Of a DNA stretch of 64,000 nt, positions 36,861 through 46,100 are shown one piece after another. This DNA is from Anaspis maculata. Lineage: Eukaryota; Arthropoda; Insecta; Coleoptera; Scraptiidae. A program made the translations under genes and the position numbers. The stretch spans positions 124,623,050-124,687,049 of the forward strand of contig OX421961.1 in NCBI GenBank assembly GCA_949128115.1. Reading direction: 5' to 3'. The notes beneath the pieces were generated by a model. It was not told the origin of the DNA. It worked only from the letters and a program-made list of their open reading frames with translations, and did no database searches. Every line of letters begins with the position of its first letter. Position 1 is the stretch's first letter.

Positions 36861-37419
36861 GGGACTGTAAGCTTGCCATGGTAAAAAATTCGTTTTTGTT
36901 TGAATTAATTCCAGCAAAGCACCTATTTTTTTCTATTTCTAATATACTACTTGGGACGTCAGGAAAATTTTGTATGCAGATTCTAATCTGCTTCGAAAAA
37001 GTCCATCTACCCTTGAGCCATGTCGGTTACTTCGTGGGACACTCTGTATAAGTAAATCTCCGGCCTCGGGAAACAGACACTCGAGAAAAAAATCTCAAGA
37101 AAGAATGATCCATTTATATTATTTCAAGTTGGTGGTCCATAAGCAGGTACCTTTTTACACTTGTATACTATGATACTTCACTCATATAGGTAGTTACTTT
37201 GGGGATAGGATAGGATATTGGCTAAGAAGAGTCAATTTTGTTGGGTGTTACCCCACCACACTTGACTAGACATCATCAACATTTTCATGATAAGTAAGAC
37301 CTCTTATCGCCCTTACGACTTCTTGGCATTGCATTGTGGCATATTTAGATATGAGATAATTGATTTTTTTTTGCCCTGCTGCATCAACTACTAACGCAGA
37401 TGGCAGCTCGATAAGCCAT

Positions 37420-37925
37420 TAAAGGAATGTCTGTAGGCTGTAGGTGACTATCCCAGTCTCGTTGATTTCGTTCGTCCTGTTGAACCACTTTACCATTGCA
37501 GCGGAACCGCGGGTGCAGCAGCGCCGTTCTGGTCTTCTCCATTCCGACCAACGCACAGATTCAGTAATTTCGTGCCACGGCTGGAGCTTCCTGGTGAGGC
37601 AAGGCGTACACTTCCGGCCACTTGCTCGAGTATTCAATAGCAAATAGGATGTATTTGTTGCCATCATATCTCGTAAGAAACGTACGTTGCCACCACGTCG
37701 GTGGCGATGCGTTTCAAGGATGTTTTCACATGATACGTCCTCAGCTTTTCTTTGGCTACAAGCTCTTGGCCCGTTGCTAGACGCAGAGACCTTGCGATGT
37801 CGACACCAAGCTTCCACCTCGTTCCAGTACTTCTCTCGGTTGAAAACCTCCCGCACATTTTCATCAACGTCTTGTTGACTCCAAGATGCCTTCCGGTAGT
37901 GCCATCGTGCACTTCACTCATCCTT
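37420..37925 (-). pseudogene. Ty3/gypsy integrase relic
   Basis: The minus-strand translation, across shifting frames, gives 'VHDGTTGRHLGVNKTLMKM' (integrase zinc-binding HLG motif), then 'REVFNREKYWNEVEAWCR', 'EKLRTYHVKTSLKRIATDV' (linker and start of the catalytic core), and finally 'MVKWFNRT' (core end, usually MVERFNRT). Several frameshifts separate these pieces and part of the catalytic core is missing or scrambled. It is a broken remnant with no LTRs seen nearby. Its orientation is opposite to the gypsy relic at 18-22 kb, and it covers a different part of pol. Confidence 0.75.
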
Positions 37926-37929
37926 TACT

Positions 37930-38755
37930 CAATTCTTGGGGGAGCATCAATACTGAATACTGATCATCATTACAATTGATTTACGACTTACAACAACTGC
38001 ATGTAGATGCAAGCTTCTATATTTATTTCCTCAAACACTCGACAAACGTTCAATCACCGTTAGTAATAATTTGAAAAATGCCTCTGGCTGGAAAATGAAG
38101 GTTTCATTTTCATTTTGAAGACAGCGTGCCATCAAGACATTCAAAGTGAAGCGTGATGTTCTTATAAGTATCAAAAATTTATCGTTCAAAAAATGTAATG
38201 TGAGAAACGTTCAATTAGCGTTAGTGATGATTTGAGAAACGTACCTGTCTGCCACCCACGATAACGTTACTAATTTTGAAGGAGGGTAGGGTGGGGGCGA
38301 AGGGGTTGAAAATAAAAACTTGGCAATACGAGTTTTAAATGTGCCTCTTGAAATAAAAATCAACCTGTTTCGGCATTTTTGTGGAGAAAAATTTTTTTGC
38401 GACAAATCTAGGATGGAAAGTTTCGAAAGTAATCGATCCAAGATGGTCTCGGCAACAGGTATACCTATGCCAAATGGCATTGTTTGTTATAAAAGTGAAG
38501 GATACCTACCTCCTGATGAAATTTGACTTGACCTTGGCACTAGTAGGTCTCCTGTTCGATATGAAGAGGCAGAGAAATCAGCCATAAAAACAATGAGTAT
38601 ATAGGCAGAATTTTTCATGATATGATAATATGATGATAGCCAAGTTATAAGTTTCGAATCATTTGCAATTTTTTCAGTTCGCATTTAATTGTAGTGGGAA
38701 ACATAGAACGTATATATTATACCTACCCACTGTATAAAACGCAGAATTTTAAACA
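37930..38755. other. No recognised gene; short diverged direct repeat
   Basis: The phrase 'aaacgttcaat.a.cgttagt' occurs at about 38044 and 38207, followed in each copy by 'atttgaaaaatg' or 'atttgagaaacg'. This suggests a short duplicated segment. No gene or TIR element is supported. Confidence 0.4.
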
Positions 38756-38759
38756 AGAT

Positions 38760-39125
38760 GGCCGAACACACACGCACACACACCGGTAGGTGCGCGTCCT
38801 CGTTTCGTTTCCGGGGAGGCTTGCTCTGAGTTTCAGCTTCTAATTAGAGAGCCGGCCGCTTTTAAATGGAGCTCTGTTTAAACAGTAGTTTATTTGACAT
38901 AAGAAACCCGGAAAAGCGGCAGCGGGCAGCGGCCGACTGCCATGCCGCCAACCTTTATGCGTTGTTCCAGCCCGCGTTTCGAATTAGTTGTTAGATTCAT
39001 GCTTCGTTTGCTTTAATTAATTTTTAGTAGAACAATAATAATTATCATCGTCAAGCAGCAAAATTTAATCAGGGTGCGCAGCATTAATTATAGTAATCAA
39101 CTCCAGAGTTCTCTCGGCGGAGCGG
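38760..39125. promoter_or_regulatory. GC-richer island with homeodomain-type motifs, candidate regulatory DNA
   Basis: A (CA)-rich start is followed by GC-rich sequence, then a segment with repeated 'taattaa' and 'attaatt' cores (39010-39095). No palindromic element covers it. It resembles arthropod non-coding regulatory DNA in composition only. No conservation can be tested here. Confidence 0.22.
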
Positions 39126-39315
39126 AATCTTTCGTATTCTCTGATTAGTTTTCATCTGCTTCCATTTGGACAAGACCTTTATTTAAATGAATAAATAAAC
39201 AATGTCTCTTTTCCAACAGACATATGAACACTGAACACACTTTAAAACTCAATTTCAAAATGGATGTGATATTGCATTGCATCATGAAATTTTTGGCGGC
39301 ATTCTGAACACAATC

Positions 39316-39487
39316 GGCCTGATTCTGGTGAGAGAATGGTTTGGTAATCACCGTGATCGTGCTTCCGATGAAATTGTCAGCCCTAACAATTTACAACCGT
39401 TGCCCAACGGTCCTTCCTATTGGCTGTCACCATAGCAATTGGATAGTACCTAAGCACGGTGATAACCAAACTAAATAGAATCAGGCC
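39316..39487. mobile_element. Palindromic MITE (172 bp)
   Basis: The ends 'ggcctgattct' and 'agaatcaggcc' are exact complements. The similarity continues with 'tggtttggtaatcaccgtg' against 'cacggtgataaccaaact'. The GGCC start resembles family 1 (11221, 26007), but the loop differs, so it is listed separately. Confidence 0.8.
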
Positions 39488-39746
39488 AAATATGTGACTC
39501 ACAACTTTGGAAAAACACTCTGCATGCACGTCTTTCATGCTTTCTCTCCAAAAACCGGGCGCATCATGTTTGATATTTTATTGTTCAAGAATATTGGTCT
39601 TACTTTTTCCTAAGCATCTTACATTTCCAGCATTGATTGGTATCATTATTTACAATAGACTTCTCTCAATGAGGGATATAACGATTATGATGATATCTCA
39701 TTTTTAGCGCACTTCTCCAAACGGGAAGGCGCTTTTGTCCTAGCTT

Positions 39747-39798
39747 TGTCCGTCCGTCCGTCCGTCTGTCCGTCCGTCCGTCCGTCCGTCCGTCCGTC
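39747..39798. repeat. (CCGT)n microsatellite in left arm
   Basis: A run of about thirteen TCCG units with one CTGT interruption. Its mirror at 51364-51390 is about half as long. Confidence 0.95.
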
Positions 39799-40786
39799 AC
39801 AGCATCTAGTCCTAGACGAAAAGGTTTTTGCGAAAATTTTTTACTCCATTGGGTAGCTCATGACCTTGTATCCCGAACCAAGAAAAATCTCGACGAAATA
39901 ATGATATACAATGACAATAATAACAATTTAGTGTGACGCGGCATCGCCGTTGAATGCTGCATTTCAGAAGCCGGCCTGATCTCGAAAGTTATCACATGCG
40001 AGGAAGTACCCGATCTTATCATTTTACCATAATACATATGCGGAGTTATATTTAGAAGATGATTTGAACTTCATTTTAATAAAAATTTCACATCGGTGCG
40101 AGGTGCAGGCCAATAGTTATTAATTTTTGAAAATGACTCCGAAACTACGGCTCGGCCGCAAATGATTTATTCGTTGCTTGCTGGTGCTTGATATCCTTTC
40201 CTCCGAACAAAACGAAATTCAATACAGAAAATATTTCAACTCGAATGGGTAGCTCATGGCCTTGGTACGCGAATCAAGAAAAATTTTGCCGAAATAATCA
40301 TGAACAATTACAAAAATAACATTTTGGTGTAGGGCGGCTTCGCCGATCAAGTGCTGGCATTCGCGGTAAGATGTAGAAAGTTGCGATATGCAGGCAACTG
40401 CAATTTCTTGATGAAATACATCACTGCATGTACGGCATTATATTTAGAGAACAATTTGAACTTTCTTTTGACAGAAACCCCACTTCGATCCGACCGTCGG
40501 GTCAATTGTTATCAATTTTTGAAAACGACCGCAAAGCCACGGCTCGGCGCATATTACACGACCCTACAAATTTAAAATCAGACGTGCCGAAATAGTAATT
40601 GACCATTCTGAAATAGCCAATACTAGGTATCACTAAAAATCATGTGACAGGCTGCCAATTTTTCGGTTTTTCGATAAAAAAGAAATGTTCCAATTCAAAA
40701 CTGAACCCAATATTCGTGTTCAGGAGGTCGAAATCAGTTGGAAAACATTTTTTTATATAAGTAACAGAATGACGCTTATGTGGCCG

Positions 40787-40789
<3 letters not shown>

Positions 40790-40845
<56 letters not shown>
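40790..40845. repeat. (CTGT)n microsatellite in left arm
   Basis: About fourteen CTGT units. The mirror in the right arm at 50281-50303 has only about six, so the two arms differ by length change in this run. Minus-strand reading produces a spurious DRQT repeat protein. Confidence 0.95.
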
Positions 40846-41129
40846 CGAGTCCGTGCAGAAATTAAGACGCTGTACTCCTTCTCGAGAATTGAAACAAGAG
40901 TCTTGGAACTTTTTTCCGATTAATAGCTGATGTCCCCAAGGGTGGCCAATGGGCACTATTTTTGTTATCCATACATCGTTATCATTATTCTCAAAAAACA
41001 GAGATCTCCTGTGCACTTCGATGAAGTTGAACTTCTCCTCGGGAAATAAAGCTACAGCCCTTGAAGATTGAACTTTATCCGGTGGATAGCTTAGGTCCTC
41101 AAGGACCAAATAGGCAGGTTGGCTTTCAT

Positions 41130-41525
41130 AATTCGGCCGCCATCTTGGCTGCCATATTGAAATTTCTTATTAGTGGAACGATTGTCATGAAACTTGAAAC
41201 TTACCCTTGTCTAGTACGATCATTCTTATTTTCAAGCCAAATTTTATGATTGCTCCACTATCTTGGCCCCCATATTGAAATCTCTTATAAGTGGGAGGAT
41301 TTTCATGAAACTTGAGAGTTACGCTTGTCTCGTTCGATCATTTCTATTTTCAAGCTGAGTTCCTAATTCTACCGCCATCTTGGCCGCCATATTGAAATCT
41401 CTTATTAGTGGAACGATTTTCATGAAACTTGGAAGTTACCGTTGTCTAGTACAATCATTCTGATTTTCAAGCCGAATTTCATGATTCTGTCGATATTTTG
41501 GCTGCCATATTTGAGTTTTTTGCCC
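41130..41525 (+). repeat. 118-bp tandem repeat with CCGCCATCTTGG motifs
   Basis: Three full units and a partial one. Each has 'gccatcttggc.gccatatt', 'cttattagtggaacgat', 'tcatgaaactt' and 'attttcaagc'. The unit spacing is 117-118 bp. Mirror copies lie at 49600-49995. Confidence 0.9.
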
Positions 41526-41632
41526 AAGACGGTAGAACCCTAATTACTTAACATCTTGCGTTCACTAATCCTCCAAAAAGGAAGTGCGCTACTGAGCCTT
41601 ATGCTTATGCCCATGAGGCGTATTCGCTTGTT

Positions 41633-41985
41633 TGCATTTTCCACGTAAAAGTACTACATATTTGGTTCAGCAAGCCACCAAAAGTTGACTGCTGGATCGG
41701 ATGATGAATTTTTTGTAGTAAATTCCAGAATAGATGTATTGTGACCAAGAACTTATTTTACTCTTTTGGATCTCTGATAAACCATCATAGGCGCTGCAAA
41801 TGCGTATTATCACGAAAACCTTGAATGACGTCAATGTTTGCTCGACGAACAAATTCTTATCTTGCTTCAAGGCTTTTTTTTCCATGATAAGGTGATTGTA
41901 TCTCGACAATTCCCCAATCGGCTGTCACTTATTTTCCAACTGTTTAGTGAAACGCATGCAGATTCAAGTTGGCGGCCGCTAAGAA
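41633..41985. other. Loop of the giant foldback element
   Basis: About 353 bp separate the two arms. Two overlapping frames cross into the right arm (41838-42074 plus, 41867-42058 minus) without recognised motifs. Unique sequence in a foldback loop may be a remnant of the internal region of the parent transposon. Confidence 0.6.
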
Positions 41986-42074
41986 AATACAAGCGAATAC
42001 GCCTCATGGGCATGAGGCTCAGTAGCGCACTTCCTTTTTGGAGGATTAGTGAACGCAAGATGTTAAGTGATTAG
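41986..42074 (-). mobile_element. Inner part of right arm of giant foldback element
   Basis: This is the complement of 41546-41632, including 'cgaatacgcctcatgggcat' and 'gaacgcaagatgttaagt'. The arm is cut at 42074 by the BEL/Pao insertion and resumes at 49585. Confidence 0.9.
42070..42074. repeat. BEL/Pao target-site duplication, left copy (attag)
   Basis: The pentamer attag abuts the element at 42070-42074 and recurs at 49580-49584. Deleting the element and one copy restores 'gttaagtgattagggttcta'. The mirror arm at about 41533-41552 has this sequence with one mismatch. This fixes the element ends exactly. Confidence 0.93.
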
Positions 42075-43046
42075 TTTATATGTTAGCGCGGTACACATAA
42101 AGACGGCAGCCTTCCGATGAAGGCTGCATTAAAAACAATAACTCTTGGATTAGGAAAGCAGCAAGCGACAGTCAGAAATAAAATTCACAACAACAATCAA
42201 AAACTTTAATGCAAAACAAAAGAAAAAAAACACAAACAGACAGAATTACAAAACAATAAAAAAAAACAATGTGAATTAAATGAAATGAAAAATCCGAGTG
42301 GTTCTGATCGGGGGCAGATTCGCTGGCGCCGAGTGGCGTCCTGAAAACGAGACGAACTGCACTGAAGGTATACACCCCGGCAAACGGGAATAAACGGTAA
42401 ATGGTAAAAACAATGGAAAATATGGAACTTACGGGATCTTATTCGGTGGCGGCGTCGTCCTGGCGGAGTCCGAAGGCGGCGTCGTGGTGGATGGCCGTTC
42501 TGGTGGTGGATTTCCTGGTGAAATGCACGAGTGCCCGTGTTCGTCACCAAAATGGCGGACGAACGACTCGATCCCGTCCGAAACTGGAGCTTTGTGTGCG
42601 GCTGGCTGATCCAAGCCGCTCCCCGGTGAAAGCGGTGAAAACTGCCGCTTTCTGGACTTGGAGATGCTGCAGAGCTCCTCCAGGAGTCACTATCGGACGC
42701 GATGGGCCTTGGATGGGCTTCTGGTCGAGTACGAATGTACGCCGATGGCACGACAAGATGGCCGCGAGAACGATGACCAAAAAAAGACGGCGTGGCTTCC
42801 CGCTCGACGTACGGAGATCAACGCCGCTTCGAACGAAGCGGCAAAGGCACGAGCGGAAAGAAAGCCGAAGAATGCCGAAGACGGCCGAAGAAAGTGCTGG
42901 AGCTCGTTTACGCTTGCGCCTGACAGCCAAGTGCCAGGCACACCGAACAGGGGGTGAGGGGTGAGGACTTGGACAACACAGGGATATTTTGGGTTGCATA
43001 CCCTCAGTGCACACGAATGCAGTTTTCAATGAACGGGGCCGAGACA
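42075..43046 (-). repeat. 3' LTR of BEL/Pao element (972 bp)
   Basis: In element orientation it starts 'tgtctcggccccgttcattg' and ends '...gcgctaacatataaa'. Every stretch I compared with 48608-49579 is identical at a constant offset of 6533. It carries long overlapping frames on both strands (for example 42401-42964 plus, 42206-42751 minus) that are repeated in the other LTR. A candidate poly(A) signal ATTAAA (minus) is at 42205-42210. The left boundary is extended six bases beyond the nearest TG/CA motif because both LTRs share 'tttata' and the target duplication starts outside it. Confidence 0.95.
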
Positions 43047-43057
43047 TACTCCCCACC
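43047..43057 (-). other. Polypurine tract next to 3' LTR
   Basis: On the minus strand this reads 'ggtggggagta' immediately before the 3' LTR start (tgtctcgg). It is the expected primer site for plus-strand DNA synthesis. It lies just after the end of the Gag-Pol frame, with 119 bp between the stop codon and the LTR. Confidence 0.75.
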
Positions 43058-43165
43058 AAAATACCACTCGGGGTATTTTCAAAGTTCAAAAATTAATGAA
43101 ATCAAACATGATACAAAAAGAAAGAGCATAGTGAGAACAATGACGGAAGTGAAAACACAGAATGC

Positions 43166-46100
43166 TCACTGTCCTGAAGGGAGGGGACAAAGTTTGACCA
43201 TTGGGCGTCGCAGAACGTCGCGTTGAGTACGGACATCTGCGACACGACAAATGCCATCTTTGCCGGGGAAGAGTTTTGAAATTCTGCCTAACCTCCACTT
43301 CAGAGGGGGAGCGTTTTCGTCCTTGATGAGGACTAAAGACCCCACATCTGCGGATTCAAGGTGACGTGACTTGTGCCACTTGCCGCGTTGGTACAGCGTG
43401 TGTAGATATTCGTCGCGCCAACGCGCCCAGAAACGCTGTTGCATGGATTGGACCAACTGCCATCGCGACAACCTGCTGATCTTGAGGTGGGACAAATCTG
43501 GGTCAGGTGGGGCCGTTAACGGCTCGAGCGTCAAAAAATGACCAGGCGTCAATGGGCACAGATCATTTGGATCCGAGCTCAGCTCCGAAAGTGGCCGTGA
43601 GTTGAGCAACGCTTCAACTTGGGTGACCAACGTGGTCAGCTCTTCAAAGGTGAGTATTTGATCACCTATCACGCGAGATAGATGAGTTTTGACAGCTTTT
43701 ATGCCGCTTTCCCACAGCCCGCCAAAGTGGGGACTGGAGGGAGGAATGAAGCGCCAAGTGATGGCTTCGGATTCCGCGGCGAGTTGCATTGACGTCGTCA
43801 ATTGCCTATGAGCTCCGACAAAGTTTGTGCCATTGTCGCTATAGATGGTAGAGCAACGACCGCGCCGGGCAATGAATCTGCGCAAGGCGGCGAGGAAAGC
43901 ATCTGTTGAGAGATCGGAGGCAACCTCGACGTGCAATGCCTTGGTGGCGAAGCACACGAAAAGACAGATGTACGCCTTCGTAGTTCTGACACCGCGAGCG
44001 CGTGACATGAGGATTGGAAAAGGGCCACCATAGTCGAGCCCGACGCAGCTAAAAGGTTTTAGCTGAGAAATTCGCGCCGAGGGGAGGTCGCCCATGGTGG
44101 GAGAAAAAGTTTGCGGCTTAGTCCGGAAGCACCGGTAACACGATGCAAGATAGTGCCGTACCGCGCGTCGCGTGGACAATATCCAAAAATTTTGCTGCAG
44201 GAGATAGCAGGTATTGTTGAGTCCCGGGTGGCAATGTCGGGAATGAACTTGTCGAATGACGAGTCCTGTCAAGACGTGACGAGATGGAAGAAGTGCAGGG
44301 TGTCTGGTTGCAAATGGCAACTCATGACAATGCTTCAAACGTCCGCCGACGCGGAGAACATCGTCACGATCGAGAAAGGGTGAAAGTTTTCGAAAGGGTC
44401 TTGAACAGGGTTTGCCGTTGCGTAACGACGCGATTTCGACGGCAAATACCTTCTGCTGTACATGTTTGACAATGTACAACAAGGCAAAATGGAGCTCTGT
44501 ATCCGAGAGAGGTCCTGTGAACTTCTCATCGGACTTGCATTTGCAGAACCGATAGAAATAGGCGACAGCGCCCTGAATCTTCCGTAAGGAGGATATGCGC
44601 AAAAAGAGGTCGTCGATGTCAATCGGCGGCGGCTGCGGCACACGCACGACCAAAGCGAGCTTTCGCTCTTCAGACGCAATGTCTGGGGAGGACACGGAGA
44701 ATTTGTCATCCGGCCATGTGTCATCCGCTGATGACAGAAAAGGTGGGCCAGACCACCAGAGGGAGCACGAAAGCATGTCTTCGGGAAACAATCCGCGCGA
44801 AGCTGGGTCGGCGGGATTGTCCGATGTTGAGACATGTCTCCAACACTGAGGCGGGACACGCTGTTGAATATGCTCAACACGGTGAGCAACAAATGTTTTC
44901 CAGCGGTGCGAAGAGGAACGCACCCAGCTGAGAACAACCGTAGAATCGGTCCACGCAAATATGGCATCGAACTGTACGGTTCCTGCGAGCGCTGCAACGG
45001 TGAAGGCAACGAGATTGGAAAGTAGGACCGCTGCACACAATTCGAGACGGGGTACGGTCAGCAATTTGACTGGAGCCACCTTTGATTTGGCGGTTAGGAG
45101 ACGAATGGTGGGAACACCATTTCGAAGGTAACGAACGTACAACACGCTCGCGTACCCAGATTCAGATGCGTCGCAAAAGGCGTGCAACTGGCACCTGTCT
45201 GCAGGCGACGGAAAAGTATGCCGTGGAATTTGCAACCGCGAAAGTTGCGATAGCTCGGATTGAAAACGCAACCACTGCTGACATACGATGTCTGGAGGGG
45301 TGTCGTCCCAATCAAGGCCAAGTTTCCATAACCGTTGGATTAAATGTTTGGAGAAAAATGCAACAGGGCACAGAAAGCCGAGCGGATCGTAAATCCGAGC
45401 CACCTCCGACAAGATGGACCGTTTTGTGCACGGTAGTTCATTTGGATGAACCGTGAATGAAAAGGTGTCTGTTGCCGCTTGCCACTGGAGGCCAAGAATT
45501 TTTACAGTATTGTCAGCAACGTCACTGAAAGTGGACGGCTGAGTTCGAACGTGATCAAGTGGTATGTCTTGCAGCACATCAGGGTGATTGCTTGCCCACT
45601 TGCGCAATTCAAAGCAACCCGATTGGAGCAGGTTGATTAGCTGCGTTTGTAATTCCCGTGCTGATTCCACGGAGTTCGCACCGCAAAGTAGATCGTCTAC
45701 ATACAAATTACGGCGAATTGCCTGCGAAGCCAATGGAAACTTCGAGGCGCTTTGTTCTGCCAAGTGAAGCAACGTGCGAACCGCTAGAAACGGTGCCGAA
45801 GAAACACCATATGTAATGGTGTTCAATTGGTACGTTTCAATGGGTCGATCAGGGGAGAAACGAAAGCGAATGAGTTGATACTTGCGATGTTCGGGCGAGA
45901 TAAGTATCTGCCGATACATCTGACGGATGTCACAAGTAAAAACGATCGGCTCACACCGAAACTGCAGTAGCAAAGCTGCTATGTCCTGTTGTAACTTAGG
46001 ACCGACGAGAAGCGTCTCGTTGAGAGATAAATGATTCGGCGCTTGCGCCGAAGCATCAAAAACGACGCGAATTTTCGGCTTGTCGTCTTCGATCTTGACG

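Larger units (their letters stand above)
31073..37046. mobile_element. Outer TIR element of a nested transposon cluster
   Basis: The left end 'caggtgtcccacgaagtaac', preceded by TA (31071-31072), is matched at 37024-37046 by its complement 'gttacttcgtgggacactctg', followed by TA (37047-37048). The similarity continues inward for roughly 90 bp ('tttcgaagca', 'aatctgca' on the left; the complement on the right). The nearly 6-kb span is mostly later insertions: 31300-32346 and 32767-36288, the latter with three further elements inside. Removing them leaves about 1.4 kb. TA flanks suggest a Tc1/mariner-like origin. No transposase is seen. Confidence 0.7.
39709..41632 (+). mobile_element. Left arm of giant foldback element
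   Basis: The arm starts 'agcgcacttctcc' followed by 'aaacgggaaggcgcttttgt' and is mirrored by the right arm (51433 back to 49585, then 42074 back to 41986). Its modules are a (CCGT)n run (39747-39798), a roughly 396-bp direct duplication (from about 39848 and about 40244), a (CTGT)n run (40790-40845), four roughly 118-bp units each carrying 'gccatattga' (41.15, 41.27, 41.39, 41.50 kb), and an inner part 'acttaacatcttgcgttcac' ending near 'gaggcgtattcgcttg'. Frames conserved between the arms (40351-40575 and 41061-41249) differ from their mirror copies at only a few residues. No transposase is present. Confidence 0.88.

Noticed and set aside
40753..41109. Minus-strand frame with DRQT repeats as a repetitive protein
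   Set aside because: It is the translation of the (CTGT)n microsatellite and of foldback arm sequence.
42401..42964. Plus-strand frame of 187 codons as a host gene
   Set aside because: It lies antisense within an LTR and is repeated exactly in the other LTR at 48934-49497.
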